This document shows, one piece after another, positions 28,087 to 36,813 of a stretch of 64,000 bases of DNA (positions are counted from its first letter, which is position 1; each line of letters opens with the position of its first letter). This stretch comes from Roseburia inulinivorans DSM 16841 (GTDB lineage Bacteria > Bacillota > Clostridia > Lachnospirales > Lachnospiraceae): contig NZ_ACFY01000104.1 in NCBI RefSeq assembly GCF_000174195.1, positions 1 to 64,000 on the forward strand. The letters are read 5' to 3'. The notes below the pieces were generated by a model. That model had not been told where the DNA came from. It searched no databases and worked only from the letters and a program-made list of their open reading frames with translations. The translations under genes were made by a program, and so were the position numbers.

Positions 28087-28301
28087 TTTTGCAAAACTCT
28101 AATTTAGGTTATGAATGTTGTGAAAATGTAACAAAATTTTCGAAGACACGCTCCCGCTACGTGTCGCTCACAGCGGTACTAAGAAGCCAGTCACAACTTA
28201 TCGTTGTTCCTGCCTTCTAAGAACCGGTGGCTCCCCAGTGTCTTCTCAAGCTTTTGTTGCATTTCCACAACTTGCATTACTTTGATTATGAGTTTTACAA
28301 A
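28087..28301. repeat. Palindromic MITE-like repeat, copy 1
   Basis: The element is a long imperfect palindrome in the divergent gap between the acidic protein and the XdhC gene. Its ends read TTTTGCAAAACTC on the left and GAGTTTTACAAA on the right. Inner inverted parts include GTTGTGAAAATGTAACAAAA against its near-complement on the right and GAAGACAC (28142-28149) against GTGTCTTC (28238-28245). A nested central hairpin covers 28175-28235. The inner 129 bases (28130-28258) recur at 32787-32913 with clear similarity. No protein is encoded. Confidence 0.8.
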
Positions 28302-28481
28302 TATTTTACCCTATATGGCATAAAAATGTAAATATGTTATAAGCATAAAATATTTTTCATAGTTTTTAAACAGAATCAATGATATACTTTCCATATACGC
28401 AATACCTTATTGTGCTATTTGTGCCAAACATATGACAATATTTAGAACAATAAAAATAAATTATTATAAAGGATTTCGCCT
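28302..28481 (+). other. AT-rich leader region of the XdhC-type gene
   Basis: This 180-base stretch is very AT-rich and should hold the promoter of the following gene. I see no clear consensus promoter or riboswitch. A weak AAAGG ribosome site is present at 28469-28473. Confidence 0.4.
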
Positions 28482-29417
28482 ATGAATCATACAGATTTTC
28501 ACCCATTTGAAATGCAATTTGAAGTACCGGATTCCGCAGAATCCATCGTGTATACAAGAAAATTTCAGGCACCGAGACGTCTGATTCTGTTAGGCTGTGG
28601 CTATGTTGCACAGTCTCTCTGTCGCTTTGCCTCCCAGTTGGAATTTGATGTCTACGCAGCAGACGACAGACCTTCCTTCGCTAATTCTTACACTATGAAA
28701 GAAGCTAAAGAAGTGATCTGTGACAGTTTTCCTGCTGCCATTACCAAAATCAAGCTGACCAATCAGGATTTTGTTGCGATTCTCACCCGCGGGCACGTCC
28801 ATGATGCCGACTGTATCCGCACAATTTATGCAAGCGGTATCACACCTGCTTATATGGGACTTATCGGTTCCAAAAGACGTGTCGCCGGACTTTTTGAGAA
28901 CCTATGCACTGAAGGGATTGACCGCTCTTTTCTCGATCAGATCCATACGCCGATCGGTTTAGACATCGGTGCCGTCACAACGGATGAGATTGCCATTTCC
29001 ATTTTATCCGAACTGATTCTCTGCCGCAGCAGGCTTTCCCCTGGGAAGAAGAACGGGATCCTTGAACAGACTAACCTTGATCCCGTTTTCTTAAACGCAC
29101 TCCACACAGAGGGACCAAAAGCGATCGCCGTTGTTGTGGATCGCAAAGGCTCTACTCCCGTCAAAACCGGTGCGATCATGTGCGTCAATGCGCTTGGACA
29201 GTCTTTTGGCACGATTGGCGGCGGCTGTGGCGAGCATGAAGTACTGCGAAAGGCCTTAGAAGTTCTCTCTGACAAAAAAGATACGTTCCTCTCCGTCGAT
29301 ATGACCAATGATTTTGCCGGGGAAGAAGGCATGGTATGCGGAGGAACGATGGATGTGATCATTCAATATGTACCGGGGAAAGTGGAGATTTATCCCTTCA
29401 CTTTTCCTATTTACTAA
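28482..29417 (+). CDS. XdhC/CoxI-family protein with inverted domain order
   Basis: XdhC proteins help insert the matured molybdenum cofactor into molybdo-hydroxylases. Here the Rossmann domain comes first (about residues 30-185: LILLGCGYVAQSLCRFA, GLIGSKRR, IHTPIGLDIGAVTTDEIAISI). The CoxI domain comes last (about 205-305: VVVDRKGSTPVKTGAIMCV, GTIGGGCGEHEVLRKAL). Classical XdhC has the reverse order. No molybdo-hydroxylase or cofactor gene lies nearby. The stop overlaps convergently, by 11 bases, with the end of the XRE-TPR gene. Its partner enzyme must be elsewhere or the protein has another job. Confidence 0.82.
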   Translation: MNHTDFHPFEMQFEVPDSAESIVYTRKFQAPRRLILLGCGYVAQSLCRFASQLEFDVYAADDRPSFANSYTMKEAKEVICDSFPAAITKIKLTNQDFVAILTRGHVHDADCIRTIYASGITPAYMGLIGSKRRVAGLFENLCTEGIDRSFLDQIHTPIGLDIGAVTTDEIAISILSELILCRSRLSPGKKNGILEQTNLDPVFLNALHTEGPKAIAVVVDRKGSTPVKTGAIMCVNALGQSFGTIGGGCGEHEVLRKALEVLSDKKDTFLSVDMTNDFAGEEGMVCGGTMDVIIQYVPGKVEIYPFTFPIY

Positions 29418-30449
29418 CAAGTTTTTCCCACGGTTCATATCCTTTCATATAAGAAAATTCTGTCTCATCGCGGAATCCTTCTAACAGTTTTTCGCGCAAT
29501 TCGTCTGCATTCCAACGGGCATTTTTCTTAAATTGCAGATGCCGGTATAATTTTGAACCCGAAAAATCTCCAATACTCTCCACATTTTCAAGCAATTGCC
29601 TGACCACCTGAAAAGTACCTTCTACATTTTTCTCTGCATATACAACATCAAGCATAGTGGAACACTCACTATATTTTCCCATCTCAAATGTATGGGCGAG
29701 TGCTCCCATTTTCTCTGCGAGCACTCTTCCATAGTCAAAATCTTTTTCTTTCAATGCCATACTAAGCAGAAATGAAAATGTAACACCAAGCGTCTGGCTC
29801 TGCGAGAGAAGAACTTCTTCTATTGTTTTATATGCTTCTTCGGTTTTTCCCTGCTCTTTGTACAGACGTGCCCTGAATATCTTTTTCATAGGATCATGCT
29901 CCGAAAAATAGTTTAAATATTTTTCTGCTGCCACATATTCTTTTTCCTTAAATAAAAGCCAAACAGAGAATCGGCTGCATGGTACTGTATCTCTTCGTTT
30001 TCGTCCTGTAACACCATCTCATACCACGCATTGATCTGTTCGTCATATTGTTCCGGATTCCCGCACGCTCCTGTTATTCTTCCTGCGTCAAGCATTACTG
30101 CGATCTGCCAGATCAGCATATTGCAGTTCTGATACTTTTTTGTGATCTGCACCGCCCATTCGTAGGTCTTTTCAAATCCTTCTTTCTCTAATTTGTCACC
30201 CATCTGCCGGATAAGTGTCTCAATCTCCATGTCCGTCAGTTTTTCCTGAAAAGACAACAGTGTGTCGAGTGAAATATGCAACAGCCGGGCAATCGGTGCC
30301 AACAGTTCGATATCGGGATTCGTGTTTCCATTTTCCCACTTATTCACAGCCGGGGTAGTCACCCCTAACCTTTTTGCCATCTCTTCCTGTGTAAGCCCAC
30401 ATTCTTTTCTGTATTTTCTTATTACACTGCCAATCTGCATTTGTGTCAT
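29407..30449 (-). pseudogene. XRE-family regulator with TPR-like helical repeats, frameshifted
   Basis: The N-terminal piece (30449 down to 29913) has a helix-turn-helix (CGLTQEEMAKRLGVTTPAVNKW, residues 17-38) followed by helical repeats. The C-terminal piece (29934 down to 29407) continues those repeats in another frame (KIFRARLYKEQGKTEEAYKTIEEV). At the join an A5 run (T5 at 29941-29945 on the plus strand) with one added A would give LRKKEYVAAEKYLNYF and fuse the two into one protein of about 347 residues. Such proteins sense peptides or stress in Firmicutes; the target here is unknown. The only defect seen is the missing base. Confidence 0.82.
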
Positions 30450-30804
30450 CTCCTCATATTATAAAAATTCAAAGTTATTTTTCCACAACAATACTCTTGC
30501 TTGTTACTGCGTAAAAAGTGTTTGCAGAAGCTTCTGTAAATAAATCATAACAGAAGTTTCGAAGCTGCACAATTGAGGAGTTGTTAAATGTTTTTTCATT
30601 TTTTTAACTTTGGCTCAAATTTAAAGATTTTATAAAAAGCAATCTTGTATCTTCTCATTGTGCTGTGTTATAATGAATTAAAGCATATTTTACAAAATCT
30701 TCATGACATTTTTGTCATCTATATTCTAAGAACGACAGATTCGTTTTTTTAGAATCTGTGTACTTCATTCGTATCTATGCTTTTTGTTACCCATCAACAA
30801 TTGA
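30450..30804 (+). other. Long AT-rich gap with one likely promoter
   Basis: No coding sequence is apparent. At 30645-30674 TTGTAT, an 18-base spacer and TATAAT preceded by TG form a likely plus-strand promoter pointing at the Rpn remnant. The left part should contain the promoter of the XRE-TPR gene on the minus strand. I see nothing else. Confidence 0.45.
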
Positions 30805-31230
30805 AAAGCAGGAGACGATTTATGGCAAAATGCAGAGCTAATGCAACATTGCAGTACATTAAACGAATATGCACAGTATGTTGCCAGAGTGCGTCACTAC
30901 GCAACAGACATGCCCTTGAACCAAGCTGTGGAGCGTGCTGTAGACGAGTGTATCCAGAAAGGGATTCTGACGGAATTTCTTACCCGGAATCGAAATGAGG
31001 TCATCAGTATGAGTATTTTTGAATATGATAAAGAATTGGAAGAAAAGAAGTTACGGAAAGCAGAATATGAATACGGATTCTCTGAAGGTAAGAAAACTGG
31101 ATTTCAGAATGCTGCAATGGAAACTGCCAGACGCATGCTGAAATCCAACAAACTTTCTTTGGAAGATATTGCTGATTTTTCCGGTTTATCCATAGACGAA
31201 ATTAAACAACTGCAAAACACGAAATCATGA
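30805..31230 (+). pseudogene. C-terminal remnant of an Rpn-family (PD-(D/E)XK) nuclease/transposase
   Basis: The readable frame runs from a stop codon at 30802 and encodes the typical C-terminal half of the Rpn recombination-promoting nuclease family: LNEYAQYVARVRHYATDMPL, AVERAVDECIQKGIL, EFLTRNRNEVISMSIFEYD, then a helical tail. The N-terminal nuclease domain with its catalytic residues is missing, and there is no start codon until an internal ATG at 30841. It is therefore a broken copy. A likely promoter lies 130 bases upstream, so a short product may still be made. It converges on the CinA-like gene. Confidence 0.72.
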
Positions 31231-31245
31231 AATAATTATCATTTT

Positions 31246-31767
31246 TCATACAGAATCACAGCAGAGATCACTACTGGAATGAACGATATTTATCAATTTT
31301 GCGAGTTCTTCAAATACTTTATCTGCATATAACTCCTTGATCTCATGGCGGCTCATTTGGGTGACCTCTGCATTGTATTCATAGTCATACGCATTCTCTC
31401 CCACAAGAATACAGAAGAATACTTTTCCCTGCATGCTGTCTGCATTATTCGGGTCGACATTTCCGGTCGTGCCTGTGATTCCGACCGCAATCTCTGTATG
31501 AAGGTTTTTCTGAGCAGTTTCAGCCATCGCCCTCGCACATTGCTTAGAATAAACACCGTGCTCTTTTATAATTTTTTCGTCAACACCGCATAAGATTTTC
31601 GTTTTGTTCAGATAAGTGACATAACCTCCCGGAAAAACTGCCGATGCCCCTTCCGTATCCGTGATCATGGATGCGATCAACCCGGAAGTGCAGCTCTCCA
31701 TCGTGGAAATCGTGGTATTTGTGTCAATAAGTTTTCTTACGATTTTATCTTTTTCCTGCTGGTTCAT
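31246..31767 (-). CDS. CinA C-terminal domain protein (nicotinamide-nucleotide amidase type)
   Basis: The 173-residue protein consists of the CinA_C/PncC domain alone: ISTMESCTSGLIASMITD, FPGGYVTYLNKTK and ITGTTGNVDPNNA match the catalytic serine-threonine region. The family deamidates nicotinamide mononucleotide in NAD recycling. The N-terminal MoCF-like domain of full CinA is absent, as in stand-alone PncC (YgaD). The C-terminal 15 residues are less conserved. It lies downstream of nfo on the same strand, 73 bases away. Confidence 0.85.
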   Translation of the reverse strand: MNQQEKDKIVRKLIDTNTTISTMESCTSGLIASMITDTEGASAVFPGGYVTYLNKTKILCGVDEKIIKEHGVYSKQCARAMAETAQKNLHTEIAVGITGTTGNVDPNNADSMQGKVFFCILVGENAYDYEYNAEVTQMSRHEIKELYADKVFEELAKLINIVHSSSDLCCDSV

Positions 31768-31840
31768 TTTGTTCCTTTCCCCTTGAATTTCACTATAAGA
31801 TGTCTAAAATGGCTTCTCCAACACGCCTTACCCATCTCTC

Positions 31841-32707
31841 TTATCTCAGCAGCCGTGCGATTTCCTCCTTATAAGGCGGAATTGTCTTTTTCGTTTCACC
31901 TTCTGCGCAAAGCCACGGTGTCTCTAAGATTTTTGGCACATCAAGGAACCGCTCGTCATGCACCACCTTATATAATGGATCAAACCCGATCGTTCCCGCT
32001 CCAATATTTGCGTGACGGTCTTTGTGCGCACCGAGAAGATTCAGGCTGTCATTGATATGAAACACTGCAATCTGATCAAGTCCTAAAACCTCTTCGAATT
32101 TCTTGAAAACACCGTCATAATCATTGACCAAGTCATAGCCCGCATCGTTTACATGACAGGTATCAAAGCAGACACGCAGACGGTCTTTTTTGTGAACCCC
32201 ATCATAGATCATTTTCAGTTCCTCAAAAGTGCGCCCAATCTCGCTCCCTTTGCCAGCCATTGTCTCAAGGGCAATGACTACATCATCATCATTAGCATCC
32301 AGAACCATGTTCAGGCCTTTTACTGCCTGTGCAATCCCGGCTTCCGTTCCTGCATCCAGCGCAGAACCCGGATGTAACACCAGGATTTTGCTTTGCATCG
32401 CTGCGGTACGCTTGATCTCTTTTTCCAAAAATCCCACCGCAAGTTCAAATGTTTCCGGCTTTACAGTGTTGGCAAGATTGATGATATACGGTGCATGCAC
32501 GATGATTTCTTCAATCCCTGCCTTTTTCGCATACTCCCATCCGGCCTCAATATTCAGTTCTGAAATCTCTTTTCTCCTTGTATTCTGCGGTGCTCCGGTA
32601 TAAAGCATTAAAATATTGGCACCATAACTTTCCGCCTCCTTCACAGAAGCAAGAAACATTTCCTTTCCAGCCATTCCCACATGGGAACCAAGTTTTATCT
32701 GTGACAT
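31841..32707 (-). CDS. nfo: Endonuclease IV
   Basis: This zinc-dependent AP endonuclease of base-excision repair is 288 residues long from [14 protein letters not shown]. Metal ligands of the family lie in [62 protein letters not shown] and [18 protein letters not shown] start at 32707, preceded by AAGGAG; the reading from 32725 adds six residues. Palindromic repeat copy 2 begins 38 bases upstream, inside what should be its promoter region. Confidence 0.95.
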   Translation of the reverse strand: MSQIKLGSHVGMAGKEMFLASVKEAESYGANILMLYTGAPQNTRRKEISELNIEAGWEYAKKAGIEEIIVHAPYIINLANTVKPETFELAVGFLEKEIKRTAAMQSKILVLHPGSALDAGTEAGIAQAVKGLNMVLDANDDDVVIALETMAGKGSEIGRTFEELKMIYDGVHKKDRLRVCFDTCHVNDAGYDLVNDYDGVFKKFEEVLGLDQIAVFHINDSLNLLGAHKDRHANIGAGTIGFDPLYKVVHDERFLDVPKILETPWLCAEGETKKTIPPYKEEIARLLR

Positions 32708-32744
32708 TTTTGTACTCCTTTTCATCTTTTACTTTACATAGGCG

Positions 32745-32954
32745 TTTGCGAAACTCTTCATAATCTTCTTTAAATTGTTCAAAATTAACAAAATTTTCGA
32801 AAACACGCTTTCGCTACGTGTCGCTGGTAACGGTACTAAGAAGCCAGTCACAACGGTTGTTGTACCTGCCTTCAAGTACCGACCGCTCCCCAGTGTTTTC
32901 TCAAGCTTTTGTTAATTTTTCACAATTCAATTTAGGTTTCTATGAGTTTCGCAA
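32745..32954. repeat. Palindromic MITE-like repeat, copy 2
   Basis: This second copy lies between nfo and the DUF218 gene. Ends read TTTGCGAAACTC and GAGTTTCGCAA; AATTAACAAAA and its complement form an inner arm, then GAAAACAC (32799-32806) pairs with GTGTTTTC (32893-32900). The central hairpin uses CGGTACT (32831-32837) against AGTACCG (32875-32881). The core 127 bases match copy 1 at roughly four bases in five by eye. No protein is encoded, and no clear target-site duplication is visible. Confidence 0.8.
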
Positions 32955-32963
32955 TTGTCTATT

Positions 32964-33713
32964 TTACTTTACACTGCGGATCAAAAACTTGATCTCTGCA
33001 AAATACTCCCGCAGCATATTGTTTGGCAGATAGAATTTCGTCGAATCTGCCGCAATCCCACATACATCAGAGAGCCCCTGTTTTTTTGCAATCTGCAAAG
33101 CGCGGAACATATGAAAATCATTCGTGATGATTCCCACTTTTGCACCTTCCGGCAAAAATTTCCGACTGTACCGCAGGTTTTCTTCGGTCGTTTTCGATTG
33201 ATCTTCCAACAGAATCCGGTCTTTGTCAATTCCATTCTGCATCAGATACTGTGCCATTCCATACGCTTCGGAATAAGGTTCATTTTTTCCCTGACCGCCC
33301 GCTACAATACAGACTGTCTCTGGATTCTCATTCAGATATAAAATTGCCTCATCCAGCCGGTATTTCAATACCACACTCGGTTTATCCGCGTGCACCTGTG
33401 CACCCAGCACGATCACATAGTCCAGATTTTTTTCTCCCTGCGCATGCATCTGGTGAATCACCATTCCCTCAATCACAAGAAACGACAGGAAAAATATACC
33501 GCACAATATTCCAAATATCCACCTGACGATCTGCGGTATCCTGTCCCACATTCCCATATGAAGCAGACCTGCCAGCACAAAGAGAATCACTGCAATGCCA
33601 ATCCATACAATAAAAAATTTTGTTCCACCGGAACCTGCAATCGCCACGATCAGCCCATAAACCAGACAAAGCAGTCCCAAAATCAGACAGATGTTCATAT
33701 ATTTTCTCCTCAT
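32964..33713 (-). CDS. YdcF/DUF218-family membrane protein (ElyC/SanA type)
   Basis: The 249-residue protein has three N-terminal membrane segments (about residues 6-26, 31-51 and 63-86). A DUF218 domain follows: DYVIVLGAQVHADKPSVVL, VCIVAGGQGKNEPYSEA, LEDQSKTTEENLRYSR, and ITNDFHMFRALQIAKKQG. Homologues such as ElyC and SanA affect envelope integrity and lipid-carrier metabolism; the reaction is not settled. Its start overlaps the MFS gene stop by 4 bases. The stop is 9 bases from repeat copy 2. Confidence 0.85.
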   Translation of the reverse strand: MRRKYMNICLILGLLCLVYGLIVAIAGSGGTKFFIVWIGIAVILFVLAGLLHMGMWDRIPQIVRWIFGILCGIFFLSFLVIEGMVIHQMHAQGEKNLDYVIVLGAQVHADKPSVVLKYRLDEAILYLNENPETVCIVAGGQGKNEPYSEAYGMAQYLMQNGIDKDRILLEDQSKTTEENLRYSRKFLPEGAKVGIITNDFHMFRALQIAKKQGLSDVCGIAADSTKFYLPNNMLREYFAEIKFLIRSVK

Positions 33714-34990
33714 CCTTCCACCTTTCCTTCTTTTTTCTCATACAGTAAATAAAACTGTTTTTTATCCATAATGTTGAGTGTCACCGCCAAAACGATAGTT
33801 GCAACACCAAAAGCCCCCACTGCAAGCCACGCTCGGTCATATCCACTGTTATCAACGATTTTTCCGATCAGAATATTGCCCCAGGCAGAAAATGCACCGC
33901 TTACCGTATAAATGAACGAATTGACACGTCCCCAGTGCGTGGACGGCATCCGTCTGGTCATATACGGCTGGTTTCCCAGCGTGTTAAACACTTCGCCAAC
34001 TGTAAAAATAACCATCAGCACAAAATAAAGCGGCATGATTCCCTGTACAAACCGATACCCGAATAATCCTAAAATAATCAGGCTTTCTCCAATCAGAATT
34101 TTTCGGACATCTATTATTCTTCCTGCAAAAGTAGTTATAATTGGTGTTGCAATGATCACTACCAATGCGTTTGTGCTTGTCAGCATGCCAAAAATAGCAG
34201 CTCCTTTTGCTCCGTATAATGTTTCCATATTGAGCGGCAGAAGATAATTAAACTGTGCATAGACCAGCCCTCCGAAACCTGCCACCAAAGCATAAATCAG
34301 GATTGGCCTGCGTTCCCATAAAATCTTAAACACATGCTCATTCTCCCGTTTTTCCTCGTACTTGCTCACTTTTTTCTTCTCTACCCGAAGCTGTTTTACA
34401 AATAAAATAATCAAAAGCGTGGAGGAAAATGTTGCAATTCCAGTAATTATAAATGCCAGTCCCAGATAGTTTTCAAATAAAAATCCGGCAATTGTCGGGG
34501 AAAGCACAAGTCCTAAATTCATTCCGAGATATTGCAGACTATACGCCTTTTCCCTGCTCTCGCTGTCACTCAGATCTGCAACCAGCGCATCATAGGATGG
34601 ACCTTCAATTGTCGCAAACACTCCGGCAAGATAAAAAAGTGCAATGCTATATCCAGACAACGGCAGCAGACCGCAGATAATATAAGAAATAACTGTAACC
34701 ATATCACAGCATACGATAATTTTTTTACGGTTCATCGTATCTGCCAATTTTCCACCAAGCAGCAGCATTGGAAACTGCAAAATGGACATTGCCATTGTGA
34801 TGGTGGCGATCGTTGTCGCATTATATCCTAATTTATTTTTCAAAATCAAAGTGAGAAGCGGCCAGATCAGGGAACCCATACTGGTCACAACTCTGCCAAA
34901 GAACAGAACGTAAATCTCCTTGCTTAGATTTTTATATTGCTGTATAAATTTCATTTTCCAAACTCCATCCCATTTCTTTTGTAAACCCAT
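33710..34990 (-). CDS. Major facilitator superfamily transporter
   Basis: About twelve hydrophobic segments over 426 residues, with the loop motif GGKLADTMNRKKI after the second segment, identify an MFS carrier of the drug-efflux-like group. The substrate is unknown. The start at 34990 overlaps the stop of the upstream methyltransferase gene (TAATG). An internal start at 34954 (MKFIQQYKNL) also has a ribosome site and fits the family better at the N-terminus. It forms a short operon with the DUF218 gene. Confidence 0.85.
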   Translation of the reverse strand: MGLQKKWDGVWKMKFIQQYKNLSKEIYVLFFGRVVTSMGSLIWPLLTLILKNKLGYNATTIATITMAMSILQFPMLLLGGKLADTMNRKKIIVCCDMVTVISYIICGLLPLSGYSIALFYLAGVFATIEGPSYDALVADLSDSESREKAYSLQYLGMNLGLVLSPTIAGFLFENYLGLAFIITGIATFSSTLLIILFVKQLRVEKKKVSKYEEKRENEHVFKILWERRPILIYALVAGFGGLVYAQFNYLLPLNMETLYGAKGAAIFGMLTSTNALVVIIATPIITTFAGRIIDVRKILIGESLIILGLFGYRFVQGIMPLYFVLMVIFTVGEVFNTLGNQPYMTRRMPSTHWGRVNSFIYTVSGAFSAWGNILIGKIVDNSGYDRAWLAVGAFGVATIVLAVTLNIMDKKQFYLLYEKKEGKVEG

Positions 34991-35811
34991 TACTTTCCAA
35001 ATTCCCAGAAAGCAACCGCACTCGCCGCCGCTACGTTTAAAGAATCCACTCCGTGGCTCATTGGGATTTTTACTGTATAGTCACAGTCTGCCATAGTCTC
35101 TGCAGCCAGACCATCTCCCTCAGTTCCTAAAATAATTGCAAGCTTTTCTTCTGCATGTAATTTTTCATCATCAATACGGACAGAATCATTCCGAAGTGCC
35201 ATAGCAACCGTCTTAAATCCGTACTCATGCAATAAGTCCATCCCACCCTGTGGCCAGGAGACATTTTTATTTTCAATGTAAGTCCACGGCACCTGAAATA
35301 CAGTTCCCATGCTCACACGGATTGCCCTGCGGTAAAGGGGATCACTGCACGCAGATGTCAACAGCACCGCATCCATGTTCAGTGCCGCCGCTGACCGGAA
35401 AATCGCTCCTACATTTGTTGGATTTACAACATTTTCCAACACTGCGATACGCCTTGCATTTTTACAGACTTTTTCTGCCGAAGGCATTGCAGGACGATGC
35501 ATGGCACACAACATTCCCCTTGCAAGTTTATATCCTGTAATCTGTTCTAACACCCCAAGTTTTGCCGTGTAAACCGGTATACTTTTGCATTTTGCAATGA
35601 TATTTTTTCCACGAGTGTCAAAATCCTTTTGCTCCATCAAAAGGGAGATTGGCTCACATCCGGTCTCTAATGCTCTCTCGATCACCTTTGGGCTTTCGGC
35701 AATAAAAATTCCCGGTGCCGGTTCATAATAATGTAATAACTGCGCCTCATTGAGGCTTGTATACACCTGTAATTCAGCTAAAGTTAAATCTGTAATTTCT
35801 ATCTTGTTCAT
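34990..35811 (-). CDS. TrmH/SpoU-family RNA methyltransferase
   Basis: This is a SPOUT-fold 2'-O-ribose methyltransferase. Motif 1 lies in ENVVNPTNVGAIFRSA, motif 2 in LAIILGTEGDGL and motif 3 in IPMSHGVDSLNVAAASAV. An N-terminal substrate-binding domain (about residues 5-105) precedes them. I start at MNKIEITD (35811). Longer readings to 35889 run into the end of the nuclease gene. The target RNA (rRNA or tRNA) cannot be told from sequence. Confidence 0.88.
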   Translation of the reverse strand: MNKIEITDLTLAELQVYTSLNEAQLLHYYEPAPGIFIAESPKVIERALETGCEPISLLMEQKDFDTRGKNIIAKCKSIPVYTAKLGVLEQITGYKLARGMLCAMHRPAMPSAEKVCKNARRIAVLENVVNPTNVGAIFRSAAALNMDAVLLTSACSDPLYRRAIRVSMGTVFQVPWTYIENKNVSWPQGGMDLLHEYGFKTVAMALRNDSVRIDDEKLHAEEKLAIILGTEGDGLAAETMADCDYTVKIPMSHGVDSLNVAAASAVAFWEFGK

Positions 35812-35815
35812 TTTC

Positions 35816-36769
35816 TTATGGATTGCAGTTTTTACATGGATCATATCCATATGCAATCGCTTCCTCTCTCGTTCCTGTAAATTCTGCATAATTTTCCGGT
35901 TTGATTTTCTCTACACTGTAACATCCCGGCTTATGGAATTTATGTGTGTTCGTGTTCAGCACATATGTCTGCGTTTCTTCGGACTGTGAAGTTTCTTCCT
36001 GCGCACTGGTATCATTTACAATTGTTCCGTCCGCAGAGCTTTCTCCTGTCGCATAATCAATTGACACACCCGGCTGCACATTATATGCAAAAACGCAGAA
36101 TAAAACGCCTTCTCCGTTGTCTTCAACCGATTTTCCCTCCATCAGCACGCCTGCCGCCAGAAGGTTATCACCCTCAAAAACCGGCGTCACACGATACATA
36201 ACGTGTTGATCTGTCTCTTTCACATAGTCCGCTACCATATTTTCAAAAGGAAGCATTCCCTCTATGTTCAAATATCTGGTTCCGGTAATGAGATTTTTTT
36301 CATTTGCATTTTCTCCTGTAAGCTGATAACCTATCAGATGACAGCGGTTATACAAATATTTTCCATCAACAAAATCATATTTCACAGTATGCCAGCCGGT
36401 CGGCTTTACCGCACCAATATTCCCACGCTCCTCCGCCGGCATCAGATCCTGTCCCACGCTTGCCACACAGACCGTGCATCTTCCAAGCGGATCCAATTCT
36501 CCATACGTCTCATAGGAAGCACTGCTCAACTCTTCCTCTGTAAAAAAAGGAACGTTATCATTGACTGCAACATATGCCTTTCCATCATATGCCGGAACGG
36601 CTGCAAAATCAAATGTTTCTGCGATTGTCGTTGCATTTTCCTGTGTACTCTGTGCTGATTCTGTTGTTCCACATCCAGAAGCAAACTGCATCGTCAATGC
36701 GAGACAAATCACCATCGCCAGTGCTCTCATATTATTTTTCCATTTTAAAATTTCTCTGTTCTTCCTCAT
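35816..36769 (-). CDS. Secreted DNA/RNA non-specific endonuclease lipoprotein with Cys-rich C-terminus
   Basis: The protein starts MRKNREILKWKN and has a lipoprotein signal (ALTMQFASGC). A nuclease domain of the DNA-entry/NucA kind follows, with catalytic block YNRCHLIGYQLTGENANEKNL (the DRGH motif reads NRCH) and GTRYLN. After a Ser/Thr/Glu-rich linker, the last ~45 residues (THKFHKPGCYSVEKI and YDPCKNC) resemble the Ada-type metal-binding motif. It would act on DNA at the outer membrane face, for nutrient use or uptake. The reading from 36826 has no signal-like start. Four bases separate it from the methyltransferase gene. Confidence 0.85.
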   Translation of the reverse strand: MRKNREILKWKNNMRALAMVICLALTMQFASGCGTTESAQSTQENATTIAETFDFAAVPAYDGKAYVAVNDNVPFFTEEELSSASYETYGELDPLGRCTVCVASVGQDLMPAEERGNIGAVKPTGWHTVKYDFVDGKYLYNRCHLIGYQLTGENANEKNLITGTRYLNIEGMLPFENMVADYVKETDQHVMYRVTPVFEGDNLLAAGVLMEGKSVEDNGEGVLFCVFAYNVQPGVSIDYATGESSADGTIVNDTSAQEETSQSEETQTYVLNTNTHKFHKPGCYSVEKIKPENYAEFTGTREEAIAYGYDPCKNCNP

Positions 36770-36813
36770 TGCCTTACTCTTACAAAACACTTTTCGTTCT
36801 GCTTTTTCTCCTT

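Noticed and set aside
28087..28301. Ordinary rho-independent terminator instead of a repeat element
   Set aside because: It lies in a divergent gap with no gene ending into it, is over 200 bases long and recurs with the same core at 32.75 kb.
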